Source: Meridianimaribacter flavus
GTDB lineage: Bacteria > Bacteroidota > Bacteroidia > Flavobacteriales > Flavobacteriaceae
Direction of reading: 5' to 3'
Length of the DNA: 64,000 nt
Assembly: GCF_004366715.1 (NCBI RefSeq)
Contig: NZ_SOQZ01000004.1
Coordinates: forward strand, 248,001 to 312,000
Both the position numbers and the translations under genes were made by a program. The notes below the pieces were generated by a model. It made no database searches, was not told the origin of the DNA, and saw nothing but the letters and a program-made list of their open reading frames with translations. Positions 54,227-63,432 of this stretch are shown here, piece by piece; the stretch's first letter is position 1, and the number at the start of each line of letters is the position of its first letter.

Positions 54227-55157
54227 ATCTAGAGGCTTTGGTGAATTCTTTCAAGACACTTTTGCATTTTTAAAGCAAAGCGGAAAACACCTTTTTAAGC
54301 AATTTTTTATAGTAAATGGAATTTTCCTCATCATACTTATGGTATTGGGCTACTTTTTTTCAAAGTTTTATACTGATATCGTTTTTGGAGGATTAATGTC
54401 TAATAATCCATCAGTGGTTGATGATTACATGAATGAAAACATGGGAATTTTCATAGTACTCATTATTTTGTTTTGTACTGTTGGTTTAATTGCTGGTGTT
54501 GTCTCCTATTCGTTCGTTCCTATTTATTTAAAATTATACAGCGAACGTGGTGGTTCTAACTTTGAAACACGCGATATAGTTGACCTATATAAAAAACATA
54601 TTGGTAAAATATTCATTTTTCTGGTATGTGCTATTTTAGTTAGTATCCCTTTAATGATTGTTTGTGGAGTAGCTATGTTTCTTCTTGTAATTACAATTAT
54701 TGGTATGCTGCTTTTACCACTTGTTATTGGTTTTGTAGCGTTGTTTTATCAGTCTACTCTTATAGAATATATTGAAGACAAAAAAGGCATTTGGGAATGT
54801 TTTGGATATGCTTGGACCTTAATAAGTTCAAAATTTTGGGCTGCAATAGGTAGCGTTGGTATCTTTTTCTTAATGAGCTACATTGTACAAAACATTATTG
54901 CTTTAATACCTTATATTTTTGGTATGGCAAGCTTATTTACTACCATAGAACAAGGAGACACAATGAATAACCCACAGGAAATTGCTGGTACAATGACAGT
55001 AATGATGATTGCAATTTTCTTATTAACCTTTTTAGTTAGTTCAATACTAAATGTAATTGTTCAACTAAACCAAGGGATTGTATTTTACAGTTTAAAAGAA
55101 GACAATGAAAATATAAACACCAAAAGCGTTATTGATCAAATTGGTTCTGGTGAATAA
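54213..55157 (+). CDS. Multi-pass membrane protein in the MoxR locus
   Basis: A 314-aa membrane protein with about six hydrophobic segments in paired hairpins (ILMVLGYFF, FIVLIILFCTVGLIAGVVSY, KIFIFLVCAILVSIPLMIV, MLLLPLVIGFVALFYQS). It resembles the glycerophosphoryl-diester-phosphodiesterase membrane-domain / DUF975-like group, with no catalytic domain. It is overlapped at both ends by its neighbours (14 bp with spoIIM; about 8 bp with the DUF4129 gene), so it is an operon member. Function unknown. Confidence 0.7.
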   Translation: MELYKSRGFGEFFQDTFAFLKQSGKHLFKQFFIVNGIFLIILMVLGYFFSKFYTDIVFGGLMSNNPSVVDDYMNENMGIFIVLIILFCTVGLIAGVVSYSFVPIYLKLYSERGGSNFETRDIVDLYKKHIGKIFIFLVCAILVSIPLMIVCGVAMFLLVITIIGMLLLPLVIGFVALFYQSTLIEYIEDKKGIWECFGYAWTLISSKFWAAIGSVGIFFLMSYIVQNIIALIPYIFGMASLFTTIEQGDTMNNPQEIAGTMTVMMIAIFLLTFLVSSILNVIVQLNQGIVFYSLKEDNENINTKSVIDQIGSGE

Positions 55158-55893
55158 ATTCTTATTTATACATATTATCCTTTTCTACTTTGGGTCGTTA
55201 ACTACAGTGTTTGGTATTCCTGCTACTGAAACTGTTTCTGATTCTTTAGTAACTGACAATTCGCCTATTGAAAAACGTCATTTTGAAAAGTTAACCGATA
55301 AGTATTCTGGTAACGATTACATTTATGAACGCACAGTAGAACAGTCTGGTTGGTGGACTCGATTTAAACAATGGTTAAGCGATTTGTTTCAAAAACTATT
55401 CAATTTAAGTGGTGACGGACAAGCATCGTCATTTACTGAGGTTGCTTTAAAAATTTTCTATGTGGTCGTTTTTCTACTGGTAGTGTATTTTATTTTTAGA
55501 GCAATTATCAACAAAGAAGGCACTTGGGTGTTTGGAAAATCTTCTGAAAAAAATATTGTTCCGGTTACTGATATTGAAAACAACATTCACGTAGCCGATT
55601 TTAAATCGCTTATTGAAATTGCTGAAAGTGAAAAGAATTACAGACTTGCAGTGCGCTATTATTATCTATGGTTGTTACGATCGTTAACCAATGCACAACT
55701 TATTGATTACGATGTAGAAAAAACCGATAGCGACTATCTGTACGAATTACAATCAAAAACCAATAGAGATCAATTTTCTTACACCTCTTACTTATATAAT
55801 TACATTTGGTATGGTGAGTTTGATGTCAATACACAACAGTTTGACAAAGCTAAACATGCATTTACAACCTTTATAAACAACGTAAAAGCATGA
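55150..55893 (+). CDS. DUF4129 domain protein
   Basis: About 247 aa with an N-terminal signal/anchor, a periplasmic region (EKRHFEKLTDKYSGNDYIYE), a membrane segment near residue 110 (IFYVVVFLLVVYFIFRAII) and a cytoplasmic DUF4129 domain (EKNYRLAVRYYYLWLLRSLT, SYTSYLYNYIWYGEF). GTG 55150 is chosen as start because it gives a signal-like N-terminus (Met-Asn-Lys-Phe-Leu-Phe) and a short 8-bp overlap; a TTG at 55132 is the alternative. DUF4129 proteins usually neighbour transglutaminase-like or MoxR proteins. Confidence 0.75.
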   Translation: MNKFLFIHIILFYFGSLTTVFGIPATETVSDSLVTDNSPIEKRHFEKLTDKYSGNDYIYERTVEQSGWWTRFKQWLSDLFQKLFNLSGDGQASSFTEVALKIFYVVVFLLVVYFIFRAIINKEGTWVFGKSSEKNIVPVTDIENNIHVADFKSLIEIAESEKNYRLAVRYYYLWLLRSLTNAQLIDYDVEKTDSDYLYELQSKTNRDQFSYTSYLYNYIWYGEFDVNTQQFDKAKHAFTTFINNVKA

Positions 55894-57089
55894 ACAAAAC
55901 CATAAAAATATACATAGGTCTTTTAGTTTTACTTTTTGTAGGAGCTATAATTGTTGAGTTTTCTACTCCTCCACCAGTAAACTGGACTAAAACCTACAAC
56001 GAAAATCAAAAAATACCATATGGTACTTATATTTTACACAACGAATTGGAAACCCTTTTTCCAACCAGTAAAGTGCATGATATAAAGGTCACACCTTATG
56101 AGTATTTTGACGATTACTACAGTTGGGAAGATAGCACGTACCTTACTGCTGGAAACTTTATTCAAATTAATGAGTTCTCTCCTACCGATGATGTTTCGGC
56201 TCAAGAGTTATTGGATTTTGCGTCCTTTGGAAATTCCATTTTCATGTCAACCAGTTATCCTCCAAGGACATTTTTTGACAGTTTAGGTTTTCAAACTGAC
56301 AACGATTACAGTTTTAAAGGTGCTGCAAATTTAAGTTTTGCAAATCCTAGGCTTAAACAAGATTCTATTTCCATACAAAAAGGTATGAGCAACATCTACT
56401 TTTCAGAATTAGATACTGTTTACACAACCGTTTTAGGCTATCAAAAGTTTGACTCATTACAACAACGTGTCAATTTTATAAAAGTGAATTGGGGAAAAGG
56501 CAATATCTTTTTACACTTGCAACCTGTAGTGTTTACCAACTACCATTTACTCAAAAAAAACAATAAGAAATATGCAGCTGCTGCATTGTCTTACTTGCCT
56601 GACGACACCATTTATTTTGACTCAAAAAATAAGTTTGGTAAAGATTTAGGAAGTTCGCCATTACGATTTATTTTAAGCCAACCACCTTTGCGCTACGCTT
56701 GGTATTTAGCACTATTGTCTATATTTTTATTTATGATTTTTAATGCAAAACGAAAACAACGCGTTGTAAAAGTGATAAAACCATTAGAAAACACAACAGT
56801 AGCCTTTACAAAAACTATAGGAAACCTATATTACGAAACAAAAGACCACGACAATCTTGTCAATAAAAAAATAACTTACTTTTTAGAACATATAAGACGT
56901 GTGTATTATTTAGACACACAAGTATTAGATAAAAAGTTTGTAAAATCTTTAGTCTTAAAATCAGGAAAAGACGAAAGCGAAACTCAAAAACTCATCAACC
57001 TTATTGCACATTTAAAAGCAAAACCTAGTTGCAATGAAGATGATTTACTCAATTTAAATAAAGCAATAGAAGATTTTTATACCAAATAA
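55890..57089 (+). CDS. DUF4350 domain protein
   Basis: A 399-aa protein with an N-terminal membrane anchor (IYIGLLVLLFVGAIIVEF), a large exported domain and a second membrane segment (YAWYLALLSIFLFMIFNA, about 270-290) before a cytoplasmic helical tail. The exported domain has DUF4350-type features (PYGTYILHNELETLFP, FGNSIFMSTSYPP, VNWGKGNIFLHLQPVVFTNY), which resemble glutamine-amidotransferase-like/GATase folds without an obvious catalytic triad. The start overlaps the previous gene by 4 bp (ATGA). The function is unknown. Confidence 0.78.
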   Translation: MNKTIKIYIGLLVLLFVGAIIVEFSTPPPVNWTKTYNENQKIPYGTYILHNELETLFPTSKVHDIKVTPYEYFDDYYSWEDSTYLTAGNFIQINEFSPTDDVSAQELLDFASFGNSIFMSTSYPPRTFFDSLGFQTDNDYSFKGAANLSFANPRLKQDSISIQKGMSNIYFSELDTVYTTVLGYQKFDSLQQRVNFIKVNWGKGNIFLHLQPVVFTNYHLLKKNNKKYAAAALSYLPDDTIYFDSKNKFGKDLGSSPLRFILSQPPLRYAWYLALLSIFLFMIFNAKRKQRVVKVIKPLENTTVAFTKTIGNLYYETKDHDNLVNKKITYFLEHIRRVYYLDTQVLDKKFVKSLVLKSGKDESETQKLINLIAHLKAKPSCNEDDLLNLNKAIEDFYTK

Positions 57090-57091
57090 TT

Positions 57092-58162
57092 ATGGAGCAC
57101 GAAAACGAAAATCAAGACGAGCAATTACAACCTCAACAAGATGAGCAAACCACTCAAAAATCTGTTGAAACTGCTAATACAGAAGACGAAAACATTAGTT
57201 TTAAAAACCGAATAGACCTTAGCGAGTTACAAGAAGGTATTGCATCAATAAAGCAAGAAATAAGTAAAGTTATTGTAGGTCAAAAAGGAATGATAGACAT
57301 GCTTTTGGCGTCGTTATTAGCAAATGGACATTCGCTTATTGAAGGTGTTCCTGGTGTTGCAAAAACCATTTCAGCTAAACTATTAGCAAAGTCATTGGAT
57401 ATTGGGTTTAGTCGTATTCAATTTACACCAGACCTTATGCCTAGTGATATTTTAGGAACTTCGGTTTTTGATATGAAATCATCAGAATTTCAGTTTAAAG
57501 AGGGTCCTATTTTTTCGAATATGATTTTAATTGACGAAATCAATCGTGCACCAGCAAAAACACAAGCTGCGCTTTTTGAGGTTATGGAAGAACGCCAAAT
57601 TACTATAGATGGTAATAAATATAAAATGGATTTACCTTTTATTGTTTTAGCAACTCAAAACCCAGTAGAACAAGAAGGGACTTACCGCTTACCAGAAGCG
57701 CAATTAGACCGTTTTTTATTTAAAATAGATGTAGATTATCCTAACCTTGATGAAGAGGTTGAAATCCTTAACAGAGAACAAGCGCTTAAAGGCGATTTAA
57801 AAACCGATAAGGTAACGTCTCATCTTAACAAAGCACAAATTAAAAAGTTTCAGGATATTGTTAACCAAATCATTATTGAAGAGCATTTGGTAAAATACAT
57901 TGCCAATATTATTGTAAACACACGTAACAATCCGTTTTTATATTTAGGAGCTTCACCAAGAGCATCTATAGCAATACTAAAAGCAAGTAAAGCATTTGCT
58001 GCTATTGCTGGACGAGATTTTGTAACTCCTGAGGACATTAAAAAAGCGGCAACTCCTGTATTACAACACAGAGTAATTGTAACTCCTGAACGCGAAATGG
58101 AAGGTATTACCACAAAACAAATTATTAATCAAATTATTGAAGCTGTAGAAATACCAAGATAA
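57092..58162 (+). CDS. MoxR-family AAA+ ATPase
   Basis: A 356-aa AAA+ chaperone-like ATPase of the MoxR family. It has an acidic, Gln/Glu-rich N-terminal tail (about 50 residues), Walker A GVPGVAKTISAKLL, Walker B MILIDEINRAPAKTQAALFE, the sensor and arginine region (LPEAQLDRFLFKIDVD) and a C-terminal lid. MoxR proteins remodel or insert cofactors into partners, typically together with a vWA/DUF58 protein. The downstream DUF58 gene starts at the last base of this gene's stop, supporting partnership. Confidence 0.92.
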   Translation: MEHENENQDEQLQPQQDEQTTQKSVETANTEDENISFKNRIDLSELQEGIASIKQEISKVIVGQKGMIDMLLASLLANGHSLIEGVPGVAKTISAKLLAKSLDIGFSRIQFTPDLMPSDILGTSVFDMKSSEFQFKEGPIFSNMILIDEINRAPAKTQAALFEVMEERQITIDGNKYKMDLPFIVLATQNPVEQEGTYRLPEAQLDRFLFKIDVDYPNLDEEVEILNREQALKGDLKTDKVTSHLNKAQIKKFQDIVNQIIIEEHLVKYIANIIVNTRNNPFLYLGASPRASIAILKASKAFAAIAGRDFVTPEDIKKAATPVLQHRVIVTPEREMEGITTKQIINQIIEAVEIPR

Positions 58163-59496
58163 TGCTTAAACGCCTAAAACCGTTTTACATACAAAACCGA
58201 TTTTTTTATGCCTGCTTAGGTATAATACTGCTATTTATTGTCAGTTTTATTTTCCCAAGACTGTTCAATATTGTTAAGCTTTTGGTATTGTTATTAGTCG
58301 CATTAACCATTTTGGACACCTTACTGTTATTTATGGCAAAACGAGGTGTTGTTGGTAACCGTTTACTTCCTGAAAAGTTCTCAAATGGTGACCAAAACGC
58401 TATTGAACTTACGTTGGAAAATTTCTACACCTTTCCTGTAAATGTTAGAGTTATAGATGAAATTCCTGAACAATTCCAGGTTAGAAACTTTAATATTGAA
58501 CGACGATTAAAAGCATCTAGCGTTTCAAAACTACAGTATGAATTGCGTCCTGTTGAACGTGGCGAATATCATTTTGGAAAACTTAACATATATGCTTCAT
58601 CTGTTTTTGGTTTAGTTGCAAGACGCTTTGTAAGTGCCGAAAACAAAATGGTACCAACCTACCCTAGCTTTATGCAGTTGCGCAAATACGATTTGTTAGC
58701 AATTAGCAACAACCTGCATCAATATGGTATAAAAAAGATTAGAAAAATTGGTCATACCATGGAGTTTGAGCAGATTAAGGAGTATGTTTTGGGAGACGAT
58801 TTACGCACTATAAACTGGAAAGCTACAGCTAAGACCAATCAGTTAATGGTTAATCAGTTTCAGGATGAAAAATCGCAACCAGTATATTCGGTAATTGACA
58901 AAGGACGTGTTATGAAAATGCCTTTTGATGGTTTAACCTTATTGGATTATGCTATCAATGCTTCTTTGGTAATTTCTAATGTAGCTCTAAAAAAGCAAGA
59001 TAAAGCAGGTATTTTGGCTTTTTCTAAAAAGGTTGAAAACATTGTAGTTGCCGAACGTAGAACGTCGCAAATGAATCTTGTTTTAGAAACTCTTTACAAT
59101 GTAAGAACCGATTATTTTGAAAGTGATTACGGAAGACTTTATGCTGATGTAAAACGAAACATTAACCAAAGAAGTTTGATGTTGTTGTATACCAATTTTG
59201 AAACTTTAGATGGATTACACAGACAACTTCCTTACTTAAAAGGTATTGCAAAAAACCATCTTTTGGTAGTTATTTTCTTTAAGAATACTGAATTAAACAC
59301 GCTTATAGAAGACAAAGCAGAAACAGTACAGCAAGCGTATGACAAAGTCATAGCTGAGAAATTTGCTTACGAAAAACGACTGATTGTAAGTGAGCTTCAA
59401 AAGTATGGCATACAAAGTATACTTACAGCTCCAGAAGATTTAACCATAAACACTATTAACAAATACCTTGAGATTAAAGCGAGAGGATTGTTGTAG
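58162..59496 (+). CDS. DUF58 (vWA-like) membrane protein
   Basis: A 444-aa protein with two N-terminal membrane segments (about 18-32 and 36-56) and a cytoplasmic DUF58 domain. The signature YVLGDDLRTINWKATAKTNQ is clear, followed by a vWA-like strand that reads VYSVIDKGRVMK. The usual MIDAS triplet (D-x-S-x-S) is thus replaced (D-x-G-x-V), suggesting altered or absent metal binding. It is the likely client or partner of the MoxR ATPase encoded just upstream (1-bp overlap). It converges on the TonB receptor gene. Confidence 0.87.
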   Translation: MLKRLKPFYIQNRFFYACLGIILLFIVSFIFPRLFNIVKLLVLLLVALTILDTLLLFMAKRGVVGNRLLPEKFSNGDQNAIELTLENFYTFPVNVRVIDEIPEQFQVRNFNIERRLKASSVSKLQYELRPVERGEYHFGKLNIYASSVFGLVARRFVSAENKMVPTYPSFMQLRKYDLLAISNNLHQYGIKKIRKIGHTMEFEQIKEYVLGDDLRTINWKATAKTNQLMVNQFQDEKSQPVYSVIDKGRVMKMPFDGLTLLDYAINASLVISNVALKKQDKAGILAFSKKVENIVVAERRTSQMNLVLETLYNVRTDYFESDYGRLYADVKRNINQRSLMLLYTNFETLDGLHRQLPYLKGIAKNHLLVVIFFKNTELNTLIEDKAETVQQAYDKVIAEKFAYEKRLIVSELQKYGIQSILTAPEDLTINTINKYLEIKARGLL

Positions 59497-59509
59497 AAAG
59501 ATTACTCAT

Positions 59510-61807
59510 TTACCAATACAAACGAAACATTAAATTAGGTGTTAATCCTAATGAAAACTTATCTATTCGTTCGATTTCATTTTCAAAATCGTTATTACCT
59601 ATATATTCTCTATTAATGAGATTATTTTGGTTGTAAATATTACGAATAGACAAACCTACTTTTCCTTTAAGCTTATTTCGATTTGAAAAACTAAAATCAT
59701 AAGTTGATGAAAAATCTAAACGATGGTAATTTGGTAAGCGTTCAGTATTAATTCCTTCATTAAACTCATATCCATCTTCGGTTACAGTTGATGCAGTAAA
59801 CGGTTTTCCTGTTTGCCAACGCCAACCTAATGCCATTTGAAAATCAGATAATTTATAGCTTACAGCAGCTGTCACAGCATGTAAAACGTTTGACCTTGAT
59901 GTAAACGCTCTTTCATCATTAAGGTTTTCATACTTGCTTCTAGAGTGATTAAACCCATAACCAATCCATGAATTAATCTTGTTATAACGCTTTTTCAAAA
60001 AAACATCTACTCCTACCACATCACGCTCGCCAATATTGTATTGACTGTTTTCAGGATTAAGAAAACCAAAAGATAAAGCTGTAATATTATCCATAGTTTT
60101 ATAGTAGCCATCAACATCAAGCATCCAACCTTTATTTTCATATATGAATCCCAAAGATGCTTGTTTACTACTTATAATTGGAAATTCCTTTCCATTAGCC
60201 AAACGCCAAAGTCGGTTTTCCAAAGACAAGTCACTTATAACCGTTTCATCTATTTTACTTAAAATTTGATGTTTAGCTTCTCCTGACAATTGAAGCGTTA
60301 AGTTTTTTAGAAGTGTTTTGTAAAGCAAGAGTCTTGGTTCTAATCTAAAAGCATCCAACTCCTCATAATACGTAGCTCTTGCTCCTATGGACACATTAAA
60401 AAGCTTAGGGTTTTTATAATCGTAGTTGGCGTAAATACTATGAGTTTGAATTTTTGAATCGTCTTGATCCAAAATAAACTCAAGATTAGCTGTATTCTTA
60501 AAAATATATCCAACATCCTTTAGCACATATTGATAACCTAAAGTTAGGTCTTGCTGAGAATTTAGTTGATATTGTATTTCTGTTGAAATCCCAGAATCAT
60601 AAATAACATTGCGTTTTTCAAAATTGGATTGTTCTTCTTCATCTTCAAAAGTGATATAATTATAATCAAGCTCATATTCTGAAAAAAAGAGATTAGTAAC
60701 TTGTTTCAACTTAGGTTGCCATTGAGCTTCCCATCCTAAACCATAACCTGAATTTGAGATTTGCATTACATCGTTGAACATTTTATTATCAGTACCAGAA
60801 ACCGTATAATCCAACTCATTATTTATTGAAATCATACTAGCAAAAATGCTATGTTTTGTATTGGGTTTAAAATTCAATTTTACATTGTAATCCAAAAAGC
60901 TAAAGTCGTTGTTAGAGTTTTCAACATCGCTAATTTTTGTGCTTTCAAAAACTTTTTTTGCCAATTGATCAAAAGTGTAGGATTGGTATAAATTTGTGTA
61001 ACTCGATCTTATTGAGGCCTGAACAGCTAACTTATTTTCAATAAGAGGCGTTTCTAAAAACGCATCGGTATGAATACCATTTAATCCTATTTGTGCTTTA
61101 GTTGTATTTGCTACAGATTTGGTTGTTGACATATTAATGACACTCGAAGCGCGTTCACCATAACGTGGATGTGACCCTTTATTGATAAATTCGATTTCAT
61201 CTGTAGCATACGAATTAAAAGGTGATAACATTCCAAACAAATGTCCTTTGTGATACATGTTGATACCATCCCAAATCACTCTATTTTGATCTAGTTTTCC
61301 TCCTCTTACAATAAGTCCTGAAGCTGTTTCATTAGGACTAATTACACCAGGTAATAATTGAATACTTTCTAATACATCTGGTTCAGTTAAACCAGGAAGA
61401 ACACCCAAACGGTTAGGTTTAATTTTAAAAGAAGCATTCTCTTGTTTTGAAATTCCTTGCGTGAGATAACTAGTAATTACAATTCGCTCAAGTTTTTGAA
61501 GTTGTAAAGAACTTTCAATACTATGAACTATAATGTAGCGTTCATTTATAAATTCAAAAGAAAGGGATAGTTGATTTTCAACAATAAAAAGTAAATCAGT
61601 TAGTGCTAAATACTGTGGTGTAATTGTAATACTTTTTCCTGAAGTCAATTGTGCATCATAAGACAATCTAATATTGTAAGTATGCTCTATAGTTTCAAAG
61701 GCAGATGCTAGTGGTTCTTCATTAAAACCAATGTAAAATTTAGCCTCTTCTTGCGAAAAGGCCAAATAAGACAATAGCATCATAAAGTAAACAATTATAT
61801 TTTTCAC
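59510..61807 (-). CDS. TonB-dependent receptor with N-terminal STN domain
   Basis: A 765-aa outer-membrane TonB-dependent receptor. Signal peptide (to LAFSQ), then an STN signalling domain (about 25-95: YIGFNEEPLASAFETIEHTY, SITITPQYLALTDLL), a plug (DVLESIQLLPGVIS, GLIVRGGKLDQNRVIWDGI) and a 22-stranded barrel to the aromatic end (LMFRLYW). The STN domain would signal through the adjacent FecR to the ECF sigma factor (FecA-FecR-FecI logic). No CarboxypepD-regulatory domain or SusD partner gene is present, so the ligand may not be a glycan. It overlaps the FecR gene by 4 bp. Confidence 0.9.
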   Translation of the reverse strand: MKNIIVYFMMLLSYLAFSQEEAKFYIGFNEEPLASAFETIEHTYNIRLSYDAQLTSGKSITITPQYLALTDLLFIVENQLSLSFEFINERYIIVHSIESSLQLQKLERIVITSYLTQGISKQENASFKIKPNRLGVLPGLTEPDVLESIQLLPGVISPNETASGLIVRGGKLDQNRVIWDGINMYHKGHLFGMLSPFNSYATDEIEFINKGSHPRYGERASSVINMSTTKSVANTTKAQIGLNGIHTDAFLETPLIENKLAVQASIRSSYTNLYQSYTFDQLAKKVFESTKISDVENSNNDFSFLDYNVKLNFKPNTKHSIFASMISINNELDYTVSGTDNKMFNDVMQISNSGYGLGWEAQWQPKLKQVTNLFFSEYELDYNYITFEDEEEQSNFEKRNVIYDSGISTEIQYQLNSQQDLTLGYQYVLKDVGYIFKNTANLEFILDQDDSKIQTHSIYANYDYKNPKLFNVSIGARATYYEELDAFRLEPRLLLYKTLLKNLTLQLSGEAKHQILSKIDETVISDLSLENRLWRLANGKEFPIISSKQASLGFIYENKGWMLDVDGYYKTMDNITALSFGFLNPENSQYNIGERDVVGVDVFLKKRYNKINSWIGYGFNHSRSKYENLNDERAFTSRSNVLHAVTAAVSYKLSDFQMALGWRWQTGKPFTASTVTEDGYEFNEGINTERLPNYHRLDFSSTYDFSFSNRNKLKGKVGLSIRNIYNQNNLINREYIGNNDFENEIERIDKFSLGLTPNLMFRLYW

Positions 61808-62733
61808 TTCACTCCTAAATAGATAGTTTCTTTTTCTTTTTCATTATAAGGTATACCTAGCGATTTAAAAACAGTTTGCAATGCTATATTAATATCATTG
61901 TGCGGAAAACTTCCTGTAAATTCAATGTTGTCATTTATTTTTGAGGAATTAATAGTAACATCATATTGAGATTCTAAGGCTGAAATAACATACTTTAACG
62001 GTACATTTTTAAAGCTACTTTCACCATGAATCCAACTTGGATTAAGGTCGGCAACATTCCATTGCTCCAAATCATTTCCGTTAATGCGTCTTAGACTATT
62101 AGAAGGCAATAACACTACAGACTTCTCTTTACTCTCTACACGTACTTTACCTTCGTAACATACCACTTCAAACAAATCTAAATTTGTATTTACATTAAAT
62201 TGTGTACCTAAAACCTGTACTGTTCCATTTGCGGTTTCAACGGTAAAAGTGCTTCCCTTTTGAACTTTAAAGTACGCTTCTCCATTGAGTTGAAGTGTTC
62301 TGTTTTTAGACCAATTCTTTTCGTTATAGCTTATGGTAGATTTGGAATTTAAAATAACTTCAGAACCATCTAAAAGTGCAATAGTTTTTTGTTCGCCAAA
62401 ATTTGTTTCAACTAAAATTGTATCATTATCTAACAAAAAGAAAATTCCTAATAACACCACAACAGAAGCCGCAATACCCAACCACCAACGTTGAGCTCCC
62501 AACTGCCTTACCTTAACAGGCTTTTTATGAGATATTTGCTCTTGTATTTTAGCAAAAGTTGAATCGGTTTCTGCATTCAAATCAGCATAAGTATTAATAC
62601 CCTTACGTAGCTTTAAAAAGGCTTTAAAATCAGCTTCAGACACCATTTCTTTTAACTGCTCATCTGAGATGTCTCCAGCCAACCATTGTGCTAAATACGT
62701 ATCGTTTGTGTTATGTAAATCTTGTTCTTTCAT
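61804..62733 (-). CDS. FecR-family anti-sigma factor
   Basis: A 309-aa membrane-spanning anti-sigma regulator. The cytoplasmic N-terminal part (about 1-85) is followed by one membrane segment (about 88-104, WWLGIAASVVVLLGIFFLL), a FecR domain (about 112-200: NFGEQKTIALLDGSEVILNS, LNGEAYFKVQKGSTFTVETA) and a C-terminal DUF4974-type domain (SFKNVPLKYVISALESQYDV). It is expected to hold the ECF sigma factor and respond to the receptor's STN domain. It lies between the two genes with which it works. Confidence 0.92.
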   Translation of the reverse strand: MKEQDLHNTNDTYLAQWLAGDISDEQLKEMVSEADFKAFLKLRKGINTYADLNAETDSTFAKIQEQISHKKPVKVRQLGAQRWWLGIAASVVVLLGIFFLLDNDTILVETNFGEQKTIALLDGSEVILNSKSTISYNEKNWSKNRTLQLNGEAYFKVQKGSTFTVETANGTVQVLGTQFNVNTNLDLFEVVCYEGKVRVESKEKSVVLLPSNSLRRINGNDLEQWNVADLNPSWIHGESSFKNVPLKYVISALESQYDVTINSSKINDNIEFTGSFPHNDINIALQTVFKSLGIPYNEKEKETIYLGVK

Positions 62734-62791
62734 TATTTCAACTGTATATATGACAACTCACTTTTGTTTTACCCTACTTTTTTTAAAAAAA

Positions 62792-63304
62792 TTAAATATT
62801 ACCTATATTTTCTCGCATTACTAATAAGGCTGCGTGCATACGCTTTTCAACAGCTTTAACAGAAATATCAATTTGTTCAGCAATTTCTTTATAGGTCTTT
62901 TTTTCTATTCTATTAAGCAAAAACACTTCCTTTTGTTTCTCTGGTAATGCTTGTATAGTACGTTCTAATTTTTCCATAAACTCTTTTTCTAGTAAAATAA
63001 ATTCAGGTGATTCGTTAGATTGATGACTCGACACACTATTTTGGTGTTTTTGTACCACCTTATCGTGTTTTACCATATTTAAAAACGTATTTGAAGCTAC
63101 TGAATAAATATAGCTTTTCACTTTTTCAATATTGACTTTACTACAATTTTCCCAAAGTTTTACAAACGTTTCCTGAACGATATCTTCAGTTTTGTCAATA
63201 TCCTGAGTTTTGAAAAACACAAAGTGTCTCAAATCTTTTGCATATTTTTGGTACAGATCCTTAAAGGTATCTGACTTACAAATTGGGTGTTGGTTTTTTG
63301 ACAT
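62792..63304 (-). CDS. ECF sigma factor of a FecI/FecR/FecA-type system
   Basis: A 170-aa sigma-70 family ECF factor. Region 2 (YAKDLRHFVFFKTQDIDKTE, DIVQETFVKLWENC, KSYIYSVASNTFLNMVKHDK) and region 4 (LPEKQKEVFLLNRIEKKTYK, EIAEQIDISVKAVEKRMHAA) are both well conserved, with no region 3. The gene precedes the FecR gene by 58 bp on the same strand. A TAnnTTTG element lies upstream. Confidence 0.93.
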   Translation of the reverse strand: MSKNQHPICKSDTFKDLYQKYAKDLRHFVFFKTQDIDKTEDIVQETFVKLWENCSKVNIEKVKSYIYSVASNTFLNMVKHDKVVQKHQNSVSSHQSNESPEFILLEKEFMEKLERTIQALPEKQKEVFLLNRIEKKTYKEIAEQIDISVKAVEKRMHAALLVMRENIGNI

Positions 63305-63329
63305 TCACGAATAATTAAATCGATGTGCT

Positions 63330-63337
63330 CAAAACTA
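63330..63337 (-). promoter_or_regulatory. -7 element upstream of the ECF sigma gene
   Basis: On the minus strand this reads TAGTTTTG, an exact TAnnTTTG match, 25 bp before the sigma gene's ATG. No TTG at -33 is apparent. Confidence 0.4.
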
Positions 63338-63432
63338 AATAAAAAAAAATTGAGTAAAAAAGTAGGGTATTTTTTTTGTGCGTTGTCTTAGGTATGATTA
63401 ATCGCTAAAAAAAATATGAACCAAAAATTTCT

